In this document: positions 1 to 12,660 of the stretch, one piece after another
Layout: each line of letters begins with the position of its first letter
How positions within the stretch are numbered: the stretch's first letter is position 1
Source of the DNA: Theocolax elegans
Lineage: Eukaryota > Arthropoda > Insecta > Hymenoptera > Cerocephalidae
Reading direction: 5' to 3'
NCBI GenBank assembly: GCA_026168455.1
Contig: CM047425.1
Location: forward strand, 22,398,648 to 22,462,647
Length of the DNA stretch: 64,000 nucleotides
Made by a program: the position numbers and the translations under genes
The notes under the pieces: generated by a model
The model's database searches: none
Told to the model about the DNA's origin: nothing
What the model saw: only the letters and a program-made list of their open reading frames with translations

Positions 1-3000
1 ATTGTAATAAGCTCTTTTGTATAATCGCCTTTAAACGAAAACATTTGAGTACCGTGAATATTGTATTTATTCGACCTTAATTAATTTGTAAACGTGCAAC
101 GATAAAGATATGCAATATTTATAAAAATTCATAAATTTAACGTGGATTTACATAACATTACAAAAATATGGCAATTGTGCCACGTAAAAAATGAATAAGA
201 ATAATTAGTGTACAATATCGTAAAAAAAAAGCGAAAGAATATGGCCCATAACGAATTCCGTTCATTTTTCTTTTCCATTTAATTCGTCAATGGAATTATA
301 TAGGTATAACAAAACGTTTCCTTTTTTGCGCGTAATCGACGCCGTCGGGTAAATAATCCGGTCAGTTTGGCAAGGAGAAAAAAAATGTGTTTCGCAAGTT
401 TACGATAACCAGGTGTCATTCGCCAGAAAAGTAGAAGACAATCGAACTGTTTTCCAAATAGAGATTTCGAGAAAATATGCACTCTCGCCCGGTGCTCTAT
501 TGTCGTATCGGCGTAGATAAAGCCATAGTAATGAAAATATGCATCGACCGACTGATTCCGCGTCGATTCCTTTTTTGCCGATCTTCCGGTCGCTATTGAA
601 AACCCGTGGTGTGACGAATGACTATTGGACGGTTTTGCTTTGCAATAACTTGTCAGGCATTTTAGAGAAAAAGTTTATTGGATGTTTGTCACGCGAACGC
701 AATCGAATATTCAGGAATTTAACTTACCCTTTTTTTTCATGTCAACTCGAAGGATTTTGTGGAAAACAATTACAGTGATTAAAAATTTTGTAGTTTCTTT
801 TTCCCGATCCTTGGAACGTAATAAAATAATTCACTTGATGCATTAACTAATCGAATACGCTAAATAAAGAACATTTAAATGAAGTCTTAAAAGCAATTAA
901 CTTTTTATAATTTTCGTAAAAAAATATACAACAAATAAATAGTTGTGCGATTGGTAACATTCACGTTTCTATAAACGATTATAAAAAGTCATATTGCACT
1001 GTAAATTCCAGTAAGTCGACAGGTGTTAAAATTACGCGGCATAAGTGTGTTACTTTTATTCGATATAATACCCATTGTCGTTATATTCCTCTATACGATT
1101 CTAAACATGGAAAAATCCCGATATGTGCATTTACATGAAAGTTATATACACTTACGTATACACGAGCGCGTTTAAAACTACAAGACTACCAGTGGTACAG
1201 TTATACAGCGTGAGAAAAATCTATAGCACCGCTTACTATTAAACCGTCATAAATAAATTGTCTAATTCAATAATGAGTAGTGTTCGATTTGTTCGTCGTT
1301 ATTGAAGTAATGCTTATGCTTAATATTAAGCGGATGTAATTCAAAAGTTATATTTCTAATTTTAATTTATGTTCCAACCGATTTTTAAGGAGAAAACGTA
1401 TTTTTTAAATGTAAATTTAGATAGAGTATGGATTATTAAAGGATGTTTCTAAACATTATTTACTTTTATTTAAAAAAAACAAATATGAAATAATCCCGGG
1501 TTTCAAGATTTGATAAGCTTTATACGCATATAATATAGTAATTTTAAAAATTCTTTAAAAATGTAAATTATATATAATATATTTTTTAATGATTTAATTT
1601 TGAATAGTTGTTTAAACTATAACTAAATTTTAATTAATCCTTTGAACAAATATAAATATTCTTAATGTACTTTTTGTAGACATAAAATTTCTAGGTTACA
1701 TACGAAATTTCTTCTTTATCGGATGTACAGTAATGCTATTATATAAATTCCTTAAACGACATTCAAAACTTCAATTTAAAAGAGTTACTTGAAAAATTTT
1801 AATACGATTAAGAAAAAATCTATACCCATCCATGAATTAAGGAAAATCAATTTATATATAATTTATACGTACGGTTACGCGAAGATTGAATAAAAATTAA
1901 GTTATCTTGCTAATATGTTAGGAAAATGTCGTTTTGAGAAAATTGAGTTTCTAGGTTCAATCTTGCATTCTACGAAGCGTGCACCGTTGTTCTACTCGAG
2001 TGCTTATAACTTTGTCAATTCTTTAAACTTTCGACATTTGGCGACTCTTAAAATGTTTATAACATTACACCCGCTGAAGAAACGCTCTAAAAACATTTGA
2101 TTTTATTAAATCAATAGCTTGAGGCAACGGTAATAAAAAAAAAGTTTTCACAATTATTTCAACATTATTTGCACTAGTTTCGCAGTAAAAAAAGCCTGCT
2201 GCTTTTTCATTGTTAACATAAATACGGATTTTTTTTTATCTCTACTTAATGACGAAACGTTTGATTTCTTTTATAGTCGTGGTGAAATATAACAGATTAA
2301 TGTTTTGAAAATTAAACATTTTTTTATCGTTCATAATATATCGAATTTAAATCTACTGCTAATTGCTATTTTTTTTTTCATTAACATGAAAGAAAATTGA
2401 AATTATAAATGTAATTAAGTTTTAAAAAAGCAACGTGTCAAAGAATTTATCACGACGAAAAGATACACTTATAGTTAAGATGCACACACGCATTCAGTCA
2501 ATATCGCAGATTAGAGAACTACAAAGATCCACTTTACGTTAAATATCAAACGTGAACGAGGATACGTCTAAAGTACAATTTACACACAATACGAGAATTA
2601 GTCGAATACTTGTAGTTTTTCAAAGGAAACATATCACGGTTATAAAAGCTACGAGTGTTCAACCATAAAATTGTAGTCTTCTTTTAAAATAGTGTATACA
2701 ATTATGAGTTTGACGAAAAAATGAATGGTGAAATTTGAATGCCACCCAGCATTTACACATTATTCAAAGTAAGTATGTATTGTAAAAACTAAAAAAACTA
2801 ACTTGGTCGAAAGAAACGGATATCTTTTAAGACGAATTTGAATATCGGGTGTTATTAGTTTACCGCAATTCCTCGGAATAATGAGGAATCTTTCTTGTTG
2901 TATGCTAATACGTCAAAATTTGAACTTACGGAATGGAGTGTCTTTGGACAACGCCCTCGGACAATGCACACGCAAAATATCCTCAAAATCTTGGTTAGCA

Positions 3001-4440
3001 AGAAAATTACCTGTTTATACCAGCTGCATATTTAGCAAATAAATAACGAACGTTAAAGTTATTTCAATATTTGACATATAATTATAGTTGATTAAAAAAA
3101 GTGTGTAGCAATTGTTATTAATTTGCATTAGGATGTTCATTAATAAAATTACATATATTTTATTTTCTATTTATCCATCAGTTTCATCAAGACGAATAAA
3201 GGTTCACTCGTAAAGAAAACCATGTTCCATTGTTTTAATATCCGGTTAATGTGTGAACGAGCGTAAGCAAATTTAGGTTTACGATGTGCACGCGATAGCC
3301 AAAGGACACGAAAACATTAACGGGTACGCGAGACCAGTTTTTTTTTCTCCCTGATGATTGCAAACTACCACGCAGAAATTGAAACCTTTTCGTCTACGTA
3401 GATTAATAAATTCCCGTTACGTTCTCGTTAAAGGTACGAGGGCTCGATTTTGAAAAGCTCTGATTAAACGATCGATTCTATTATCAACACGCGAACTTAT
3501 AACTCCTCTTGGACTTTGAAACTTTAATGTGTTTCTTAAGAACCGATCCAAATGCGCTGGGTAAAAGAATAACTGACACTCAATGTGTCTCCAACTTGTC
3601 GTTCACGATCGTTCGATTGCTTTTAACAAGTTACACAGACGTACTAATTTGACGAGGCACCGTATACATATTATATATCGAATAAGCCAAACTATTTAAA
3701 TCGTTTAAAAATCAAAAATATAAATGCTGAGTTGCAGTAGTCGTGATTAATGCATCGAACATCGATTGTGCAAGATAAAATTATTCCTTTTTTTAATACC
3801 ACAATTTTTTATTTTAGTACGTTTTAGTTATGCATTTTTTTTCTTAGTGTCATTATTCCAGTTAAAAATGCTAGTTTAATTTATGGGTAACTTAGGCGTT
3901 AATGACCTTTATTAGCTCATTAATTAAGATTTAAAAGCATTTTCCAGAAATAATGAAGATTTACGAAAAAAACGCTACTTTACATTTTAATTATCGCTAA
4001 TTGAGAAAAAAAAATTCTACGAAATATTAAAAGAATTTTAAAAAATTGAAATCTCAATTTTGCACTTAAAATACGAAAATGAATTGAAAAACGTTGGAGC
4101 TCTTCGTAGCATTCTTCGTCTGAGCTAAGAATTCCAAGGTTCAAAATATTTTATTAAAAAAAAAACATAATACAATAGACTATAAATTCCAGTTTCATTG
4201 TTTCAATTCGCAAGTAAATTTTCTTCCGTCTGTATCAAAAACAATCGTTACGTACACTAGCTGCTAAAGTGGAAAAGTGTAGAAGAATAAACAGATGAAT
4301 CTACGCAGCCAAAATACAATGAAACAGGTTGATACGTTTGGTAAAAAAAATAATGAAACTCCTTGAAAGGTAGAATGTAAATTTTCTACTATCATGTACA
4401 GCTTGTCTAGTCGTCTCGAAGAAAGGAAACGTCCGATCGT
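1..4440. other. AT-rich non-coding stretch
   Basis: I see no supportable gene here. The two longest plus-strand ORFs (539-778 and 1915-2100) lack recognisable domains and have the composition of their surroundings. The interval has scattered poly-A and poly-T runs and no long tandem repeat. Confidence 0.7.
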
Positions 4441-5580
4441 TCATCGAATGAAAAAAGGGAGATATATTTTTAATTGGAGTGGTGGACGAGGCTGAATCGA
4501 AATAATACGAACGTTTCCCACGTGTAACTTTGACAGGCGACCGCGCAAAGTGAATAAAGCCCGTACATGGACGCTTTCACGCGAATGGTGCGAACCGAGG
4601 GTGGTTGAAACCCAGGAGCACGGAAAAAGGAGGATAGAAAAGGGGGTGGAAGAGTACATTACCGTTATGATTCTTCCTTCCTCCACATACGTAATTATTT
4701 TTCGCGTACATAATTCGAGAGCGGAAGGTCCCCTCTTAGTGCATTTACCCCTACGGTAATTAGAGCCAAATTTTCATTAATTTCCTAGTTTCTTTTACAC
4801 CAGAACCAACTTAATTCACACGCGAAATTTTGAGTCTATTTTCCTTTTTTCCGAAGCTCGCGTAATGATTATCACGCTCGCGCTTTTTCTATTTATAATC
4901 TCTCGTTGGTTGGTTTTTGTGCATAAATGAGAAAGAGAGAGAGAGAGTTGAAAATTTTGTTTCTCTGCGCCAGTGTCTGATTTTAAAGGCTCGTACGGTT
5001 AATGCGCTTGACAAGTTTTTAAATGAAATTCGTTAATTTATATTTGCGTTTACGAAAATAAATTACGAGTGTCCTTTGCATTGTTTAGAGTTAAATTTTA
5101 ATGTTCGTCAAATGGTGTGCTACACGCTTATATATATGTATATTATTCATTTAGACGCGGATTTAAAGTACGTCTAGTTTCAAGTGATACGCGCGCACAG
5201 GTGTGTTATATTTAGGTGGATTTTAATTTGGTTAATTAAACGTGTAATATAAATACATTTATATAATATACTTTAATTAGTCGCACAAAGGGCATAGGTG
5301 GGTAAAGACGCATAGACGTAGCGTGTAGGTGCGCGCACGCAAACGCAGAGAGACCGAAGACCAGAGAGAGCCTAATTCTATTTACATATCGTATATTTTT
5401 ATGCGCCCATCATTACCGTACCTTTGAAAATGATGTTTGAATCATTGAAATCATTTATGTGCCCGAATTGAAAGTAAATATTTGCTCATTAAAGTCAATT
5501 GTTTCATTTGAAATATCAGAGACCGATGAAATTTGAAGCGAAAATCAATAGCAGTTGATAATAGAATTTCGAAACGATTC
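4441..5580. other. Mixed-composition non-coding stretch with a short GA repeat
   Basis: ORFs are open on both strands over the same bases (4441-4686 minus, 4550-4759 plus), as expected from a local rise in GC rather than from a gene. A short (GA)n tract lies at 4932-4947 and a TA-rich run near 5130-5145. Nothing else is recognisable. Confidence 0.6.
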
Positions 5581-5928
5581 GACGCACAGAATTTCAGCGC
5601 GCGTGAGAGAGGAGCTAGCGAGCAGCCTCGTTTATGGGGATTTTAATCTAAACAGGAAAAAAAAAGAAAAGATAAAAACACGCATCGATACAGCCAATAG
5701 AAGGATTTCGAAAAATCCAAAGTAGAAAGTTGGATCGAGTGGAAAATCTCTGGAGGGATACGATGTTTAATTAGCATTCCCAGACGACTTATCTCTACCG
5801 AGGAATAGGAAAATACCTTCGTGGAAAAGTTTTTAGCTGCCTTTGGATTATGCAATTCTTTTCGCGCGGGTATATATCGCCAACTCAGAATCCGAGAATA
5901 TCTAACCATAAATACCCTCATCGCGAGA

Positions 5929-6235
5929 GTTGCACTCGAGGATGGGGAAACAAAAAAGCAAAAAAGCGAAAAAGCGAAACAGCGAAAAGGAAAAAAAGGG
6001 AAATAAAGAAGAAGGGGGGGGGGAGAGAGGAAGAGAGAGAGAGAGAGAGGGAAAGAAGCCTCTCTCGGTTAGCGTTCCGCGTGTGTGAGTCAGGAAACGC
6101 ACTTTTCGAACGCGTGGTAAAGGGATTCCTCAAACCAATTTAGAATACGGCAACGGCTCTTTGAACTCAACTCCTTCCTCTCCCCCTCATCCCTCTTTCT
6201 CTCTTTCTCTCCTTTTCTCATTTTATCTCGCGTTT
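5929..6235. repeat. Long polypurine tract followed by a polypyrimidine tract
   Basis: From about 5939 to 6058 the plus strand is almost entirely purine, including ten consecutive G at 6014-6023 and a (GA)n run at 6031-6050. From about 6168 to 6235 the plus strand is mostly pyrimidine (TCC and CT blocks). ORFs here on both strands (5821-6143 plus, 5902-6133 minus) are readings of these simple sequences: the minus-strand ones translate to Ser/Leu/Phe/Pro runs and the plus-strand ones to Lys/Glu/Arg runs. They should not be annotated as genes. Purine-pyrimidine mirror tracts of this kind can form triplex DNA, but that is inference. Confidence 0.75.
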
Positions 6236-6360
6236 TCTCCGCATAATATTCTGTCCCGCAACCGCACAAATTCCTTCGAGCAACAATATTTTATTCGATC
6301 GATTATTTCATATCTTACTTCCATTCCGTCTGCAGTATACTCGATTTAATTATCATCGCA

Positions 6361-7736
6361 TCGAAAAATAATATATATATTGCACACTTGGCAAAAGTAG
6401 TGTCCCATGGGTATCTACTATTTATTCGAAATAATTTCACTGGAAATAATAATGGCCAATTAACATTTTCGCTAGCACCATCAACCTCCTCGATTGTTGT
6501 AGAAAACAAACAGTGCGTACGTATATATATGTATATATATTGTGAACTACGTTGCGATGCAGAAATTATACTCGTAGAGCAAAATAATTATGCTCCAGTT
6601 GAGTGAACAAACTAAATGTATACGAAATTTCAAGTGATGAAAGTATTACCAATAATAAATAATATTATTGTAGACTATATTTATTTATTCTGTGCATAAA
6701 GTTTTTCGATTTTTTAATATTCCATTTTTGAATATTTTATTTGTTTTGATTGGTTTAATAATTACACATCAAATACAGGTAATTAGGAAGGATTGGCAGG
6801 ACAAAGTGGTGATCGCGAAATAAAGAGATCGATGATCATAAAACCGAAATAGAATTTGGAGAAGAACGGTGTGACATAAGGTACAGAGGAGAAGAACGGA
6901 TCGTAAGGTACGCGAAGGTACTCGATAACACTTGTGTAGATACTCGAGGGTTCGGATACGAACCATCTCGTCCGATCGTGGACTCCCTTTACGGTGATAT
7001 GTATTCAGGTGTGCCACGTTTTGATAGCTCTCTCGGGGTAGCCCTCGATACTTTGCTCTCGCGATAGATGATTTATTTACACCGAGGGAGTCTGTCGGTC
7101 GGTCAGAAACCTCAATCGGATAATGGAGATAATGCGTGCTCTTTTGCGCTTAAATACGCGTGTATACGTGTATACAAAGACCATGCCGTTTCCCTTTCTC
7201 TAGGCGCAGGCAATCGTCTTTAATAAATTCGCACGCACGTCTGCGTACGAGATCGCGCGCAAGTTGCTCCCTTACGAGTAACCGAGCCTCCAGCTTTTTA
7301 TTATTATCTCGTGCGAAGACGAACTAACTCTCCTTTTGTCTCGTTCATTTTATATAAGCGGATTTATGAGAACTCGGCCCTCCCTACGCTCCGCTGATTC
7401 TATTCTTATATTATTATTTTTATTTCTATAACTGTTTATATTTCAGGCTCTTCCTTCGGGAAATAATCATTCACGGTAATAATGTTTAAATTCTCCATTA
7501 TTCTGTATCTTAATTAAGCTTAATAACGAGATGAGTCTTTCAAAAATTCTGCAAGTTGAGATATACTCGCGTTCTCGGAGTTGTTAGTCTCTAGAATTCT
7601 CGTTCTAACTTGAGAATAGGCGATTTTCTTTCGCGCACAAGTATCAACCGAGAGAAGTTTATAAACTTTATGTCCTTCTTTTCATTACCGCTATTACTTT
7701 AATCGCTTTTATCAGCTAATCAACTTCTCGACCGAT
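6361..7736. other. Non-coding stretch, moderately CpG-containing between 6770 and 7400
   Basis: There is a short TA repeat near 6370-6380 and another at 6523-6540. The part around 6900-7380 is richer in GC and CpG than its flanks but contains no ORF I can defend; the minus ORF 6769-7017 has no recognisable domain. Confidence 0.6.
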
Positions 7737-8411
7737 CCAATTGCTAAATACGTAATTCAAAGAGATCAAAATGAAAAAAACGTATTTCGAACGAATGAAA
7801 ACGAAAAGACATCACTTAGAGAGCTCGATAATGAAGATGTGTCTCAGAAATGAATTTTAAAAATATGTCACTCAAATCGAAAAGAAAATCAGTAGCTAGA
7901 CAGAAAATTAGAAAAGATAATGTATGTATAAAAATATTACTAATTATACGATGAAGTACCACTTAATTGTTAAATGCATTATTAAACGCTATACGTTTTT
8001 CTTGACATTTGTAAATATAATGTATATAGAAGTACATGGACAAACGTTTCAAAAACTTCAATAATTATTCTACTTTCATTTTCATTTAATAAAATAATAT
8101 TACAAATAATATTGAAATTTGGTAATTCATCTTTTTAAATTTTAAAATTATTCATTAATAATTTTAAAAAGGATTTAATTTACTGTAGATACTAATAAAG
8201 AAAGATTATCAGTAATCTTTTCGTTTCAATTAAATAATTATTAATTTCTTACATCTGACTTTGTTAAAGATTTAATTACTGATTTTCTTTTCGACCAAGC
8301 TATGTATTTTTAAAATTCATTTCTCAGACACTGTCTTGCTTTTTTCGCTTTTGTTCGTTCAAGTTACGTTATTTCATTTTGATTTCTTTGAATTACGTAT
8401 TTTGCAATTGG
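7737..8411. mobile_element. Decayed inverted-repeat (MITE-like) element
   Basis: The left segment 7737-7894 is matched in reverse complement by 8277-8411. Both outer ends read CCAATTGC in the inward direction. Shared blocks follow in the same order: a TACGTAATTCAAAGA block, an ATCAAAATGAAA block, a CTCAGAAATGAATTTTAAAAA block and a TCGAAAAGAAAATCAGTA block. The left arm carries about 20 extra bases around 7810-7835. The arms are diverged and enclose about 380 bp of AT-rich sequence with no ORF. This is the structure of a non-autonomous DNA transposon with long terminal inverted repeats. The ends are not exact and I could not settle a target-site duplication, so the family is unassigned. Confidence 0.7.
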
Positions 8412-9648
8412 GCAGAACAACTTAAAAAAAAGTAAAGCTCAACAGTTGCATTGTATGAAAATAATGCTATATTAAAGATTTCAGTTTCGCACTGAAATAA
8501 CTGTTAAACGAAATGCATTGATATATAATCGGTGCTCAACTATTATGTACTTACGAACTAACGAGTTTCGAGTAAAGGTTTACTTCCACGAAAATATGAA
8601 TATTAATCGTATTTCCTTAGCAGTGATAAATACAAGTTGATTAGCTTTATAACAAATACATTTTTTGCTAAAGTTTTAATCGGTGTGTATCATGCTTGTT
8701 GATAATCACAACGAGATTCTTTCATGAAAATTCATAAAAATAATAAAAACATAGCGCGTATACATATGCAATGAAAAGAATTATATAAAAAATAATGCTC
8801 AAAAGAGACGCCAACCTTTTTTTAACATTCAATTATAACACTATTATCATGTTTAAATATTTAAAATATTCCCGTACGATAAGTGCCGCATCACAAGTAC
8901 TGGTTTAACAATATAAAGATGAAAATAACAATTCTTTGAAAACGATAAATAATTCGAAATAGTATACTGGAAAAGCTTTTTAGTAAACAAGTTATTAGAA
9001 AAGAGCACCTATACGGGAATTTACGTAAGACCTGTTTTTACCCGTTAGAATAGCATAGAATTTTTTTCACCCAGAAAAGGCTATTGTGCAGTTGAGGACT
9101 TTTTTAGCAACGCATTTATCTATCTTATCTACCGATAAACGAGCATTTTACAAATATTTCACTGCACACACTTGGAAAACTTTGAGTTTCAAATGCAAAA
9201 TTCATGCTTCCTTTTAAACATACACACATTGACACACACACGCACATACGTCCACATATATCTTCGGAAAAAAAGTGTACAACGACAATACAGAGTGTAT
9301 GTACACATTTTTATCGGACACATCGGCGAGGCAAGTTGAAAAACATACCGATCCGTATAGAAATAAAGCTTATAGGGTAACCTCGATAGAAAATAAAAAA
9401 AAATATATATATATATTTTTCGTGGACTTAAAACCGCACGTATATCAGTAAATAACGCGAATAAGCTTATGAATAATTGGTGCGGTTATTACCAGAATAT
9501 AACGAAAATATTATATCTAGGTATGTTATTAAAATATCAGAGTCGGATAAATCGATAAACGTTAAAAAAACGTTCATTAAGTCGATCGTAAAAATAAGTG
9601 CTCCCCAAAAAATGGTACAACACGTTCAGCGGTATTTACGGCTAGGCG
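8412..9648. other. AT-rich non-coding stretch
   Basis: No gene is seen. A CA-rich patch lies at 9221-9250 and a TA run at 9401-9416. The plus ORF 9477-9743 runs through the microsatellite into the neighbouring foldback arm and is not a gene. Confidence 0.65.
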
Positions 9649-9664
9649 TATATATATATATGTG

Positions 9665-9698
<34 letters not shown>

Positions 9699-9700
9699 TA
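9649..9700. repeat. Compound TA/CA microsatellite at the foldback insertion site
   Basis: A (TA)n run from about 9649, a (CA)n run at about 9676-9698 and a further TA run abut the left end of the foldback element directly. TA/CA sequence continues on the other side (10707-10727), which suggests the element inserted into an existing microsatellite. Confidence 0.9.
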
Positions 9701-10202
9701 TATATGGGGTATTCCACGTGAAGTGGTCCGATCAAAATTTTAAAATGCCCCAAATTTTCGGTACCCATTGCAAATGTTTTTCAGAATACAGAAAAAAAAT
9801 TTTAGGTACTGGAATTTATTAGTTCAAAAGTTATTCTAACCTCAAAAAGTGAACTTTTTCCAGTTTTTTTCAACACCAGCTGGGTTCATCGCTATTTAAC
9901 TCAAAATCTATCAACTTTTACTATAGAACATTATATGTAACATTCGTTGCTAATTATGTCTAGAATTTATCCTTCTGGGTTAGAATTTCCAATCTCAAGG
10001 TTAATGACAAATAAACTACATGTCAACATTCAACTTAAAAAAAAACTAACTTCGCCACAATTGATTTTTTTATCCAAAAGTCCAAAAGAAAGCTTGGAGC
10101 AATACCTTTCAAATGATCTGTAGCATTTTTATGGCCTTCAATTCTGCAAAAAGTTATGATAATTTAAAAAAAGACGAAATTTTTTTAAAAATTTAAATGG
10201 GA
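9701..10202 (+). repeat. Left arm of the 9.7-kb foldback
   Basis: This arm pairs with 10205-10706. The first 468 bases are identical in reverse complement and the last 35 or so carry several mismatches, beginning at 10169. Confidence 0.92.
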
Positions 10203-10204
10203 AG

Positions 10205-10706
10205 TACCATGTTAATTTTTGTAAATTTTTTGTCTTTCTTTAAATTATCATAACTTTTTGCAGAATTGAAGGCCATAAAAATGCTACAGATCATTTGAAA
10301 GGTATTGCTCCAAGCTTTCTTTTGGACTTTTGGATAAAAAAATCAATTGTGGCGAAGTTAGTTTTTTTTTAAGTTGAATGTTGACATGTAGTTTATTTGT
10401 CATTAACCTTGAGATTGGAAATTCTAACCCAGAAGGATAAATTCTAGACATAATTAGCAACGAATGTTACATATAATGTTCTATAGTAAAAGTTGATAGA
10501 TTTTGAGTTAAATAGCGATGAACCCAGCTGGTGTTGAAAAAAACTGGAAAAAGTTCACTTTTTGAGGTTAGAATAACTTTTGAACTAATAAATTCCAGTA
10601 CCTAAAATTTTTTTTCTGTATTCTGAAAAACATTTGCAATGGGTACCGAAAATTTGGGGCATTTTAAAATTTTGATCGGACCACTTCACGTGGAATACCC
10701 CATATA
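10205..10706 (-). repeat. Right arm of the 9.7-kb foldback
   Basis: This is the reverse complement of 9701-10202, ending in CACGTGGAATACCCC before the flanking TATA sequence. Confidence 0.92.
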
Positions 10707-12040
10707 CATATATGTATATATGTATATAAAACGACGCTATTCATTTTCATTGATAACGCGCACGTTGTCCTCCATTCGTATCGCATTTATAGAAAACAGT
10801 CGAAAAATCGACTTTCCCACTGTCTGCCGACACTCTACGACGTTTCTTATCGGCACTTTTCCCCCTTCTTCCTTTTTATCTTATCGTCCTATATAAATTT
10901 TTTCGTTCCTATCGTCCTATATATACATACACACATACCCACACACAGAGACAGACACACTCACATATATATTATTAGTAACCGCATTCTTATATTAATC
11001 GAATTATTGTATACGGTCGATTTCGTTGAACATTACCAGACACCCGATCAAATTGATGAGTCTCATTTTCAAAGTTTTAAACCAATGGTTTAATTATAAA
11101 CGATTGATATGTAGTTCAAATTGAAATAAATATTGTTTTGCCTCGATGCAGAATTATCTTTTATGGATATGTTTCTTTCACTGATATACATAAACGAAAA
11201 TAATATGTTTTATTTATAAATTTAACTAGATGTTCGATCGATCAATTATGCACCTATCGAGAGAGCAAAATAGAACTTGTGAAAGTCTTGAATTAGTTAC
11301 TACTATAATCTCGCGTTCCATAACGTTTGTTGCAATTTGAAAAATAAACAACAAAAATAATTGTACAATAATTATTAGCAAATTTAAAATTAAACGAATC
11401 GTAAATTATACCGTCTACTGTGTAAAGCAAGTCCAATTAATTAAAAGGAATTGTTTACAACGCACACTGCACACCTCGATCGTTGATTAGAACCAAAATT
11501 GATGCATAAATAGAACGAGGTGAAATAAAATTAAAAAATTAAAGTGCAAAACGCAGTATCGTTAACACAAAAATTTGATAAGAAAAAAAATGTGCGTTTC
11601 GTAGACACTTCTGCTTTAAGTTTTGTAATATTTACTTGAAAATGGAAATGAATAAAATCAACATTATGTTAAACGAGAGTATTAAGAAATATAACGGTAC
11701 ATGTATGATACTGTAGCAATTAAAATAAATGCATAATTTTCAATAATATATGTAGGAGTTTTGATATATTTTTATCAAGAGAAATGAAAAGTTCATTTGC
11801 ACTATCATTAGTCATTGTTCATTAGATTAAAGCGCCGCGCGACGTTTTTACCACGGTATATCTTAACCGACACATCCTATTTATTATAAAGTATGTTGTT
11901 AACACCTGATAATGCCAAGCCTATAATGGTAAATGATTAATCAAAGAAACTGCATTCCATTTGATGAATGAATAACGAGATGGCATAGAAACACAGAATA
12001 AAATCAGAATCCGATAATAAACAGCTAAAAGAGTCTTTCC
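10707..12040. other. AT-rich non-coding stretch with small CA/TA repeats
   Basis: A short near-duplication of a TCGTCCTATATA-type block occurs around 10883-10925, followed by CA/TA repeats at about 10918-10970. No gene is seen. Confidence 0.6.
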
Positions 12041-12660
12041 AGGTGATGTTTAATTTCGGCGCCGAGGAGAGAAAAAAAAGCGAGTAAAAGAGTTTCGTAT
12101 ACCGAGCCGCAGGTAACAAAAATAAAAAGAGGCCACGGAGCAAATCAGATGTAGACGAAATTGCAGTAGGTATTGCATCAAGTAAATCCACCGATTCGAG
12201 AAAAGTGGAGGGTAGAAAAAAATGAAGAAACGAAGCTCGTCGAGAGAAAAAAAAAGTTTCTTACTTCGTACGTACGGCACCATAGTGGAAACCGGAAAAT
12301 CAATTTTTACCATTCAGTCAAAAGTGTGTGTATGCGTATGTATAAACTCGCGAGACGTCAACCGGCAAATGAAAAGGGAAGAATATACGCTTGTCTCTCT
12401 TTCACTCTTTGTATTTCGAATATCTGGATTATCGTTCGTCCTCTTCTCGCCCGTCTGCGAGAAAGTTGGGTCACGGGACGCGCCTCCTTCCTTCCTCCAA
12501 CTCGATTACGCTGGGGCTTTTTTACGATTTTTTCGTAAACAACGTCATACGAGATCGTAAAAATTTCGAATTGCACAACGTGCTGCGCCACCCGCTCCGA
12601 TTTCCTTTTTTCTTTCTCTTTTTTCCTCGGTCCTTTTATTCAAGTCGGAGGATATATTAG
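12041..12660. other. GC-raised patch with overlapping ORFs on both strands, no recognisable gene
   Basis: Six ORFs of 77-121 codons overlap here on both strands (for example 12173-12538 plus and 12050-12313 minus). None has a domain, and they compete for the same bases. CpG content is visibly higher than in the flanks. This could be a regulatory patch or an untranslated exon, but the sequence does not decide it. Confidence 0.5.

Larger units (their letters stand above)
9701..10706. mobile_element. Foldback element with 468-bp identical arms (young hairpin MITE)
   Basis: The whole segment is one palindrome. Comparing 9701-10168 base by base with the reverse complement of 10239-10706, I find no mismatch and no indel. 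From there to the centre (about 10203) the arms still pair but with mismatches, leaving a loop of only about 6 nt around GAAGTA. The outer ends read GGGGTATTCCACGTGAAGTG and are flanked by TATA sequence on both sides, consistent with a TA-type target. The same family is present at 32824-33763. The element has no transposase; the two ORFs reading into it from 9768 (minus) and 10639 (plus) begin with the same peptide only because the arms mirror each other. Known hairpin MITEs behave this way. I do not recognise the superfamily. Identical arms mean recent insertion, arm-to-arm conversion or an assembly artefact. Confidence 0.92.

Noticed and set aside
9477..10896. ORFs entering the foldback from both sides with an identical N-terminal peptide (9577-9768 minus, 10639-10896 plus)
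   Set aside because: The identity is caused by the mirrored arms. The ORFs run into flanking microsatellite or unrelated sequence and have no domain.
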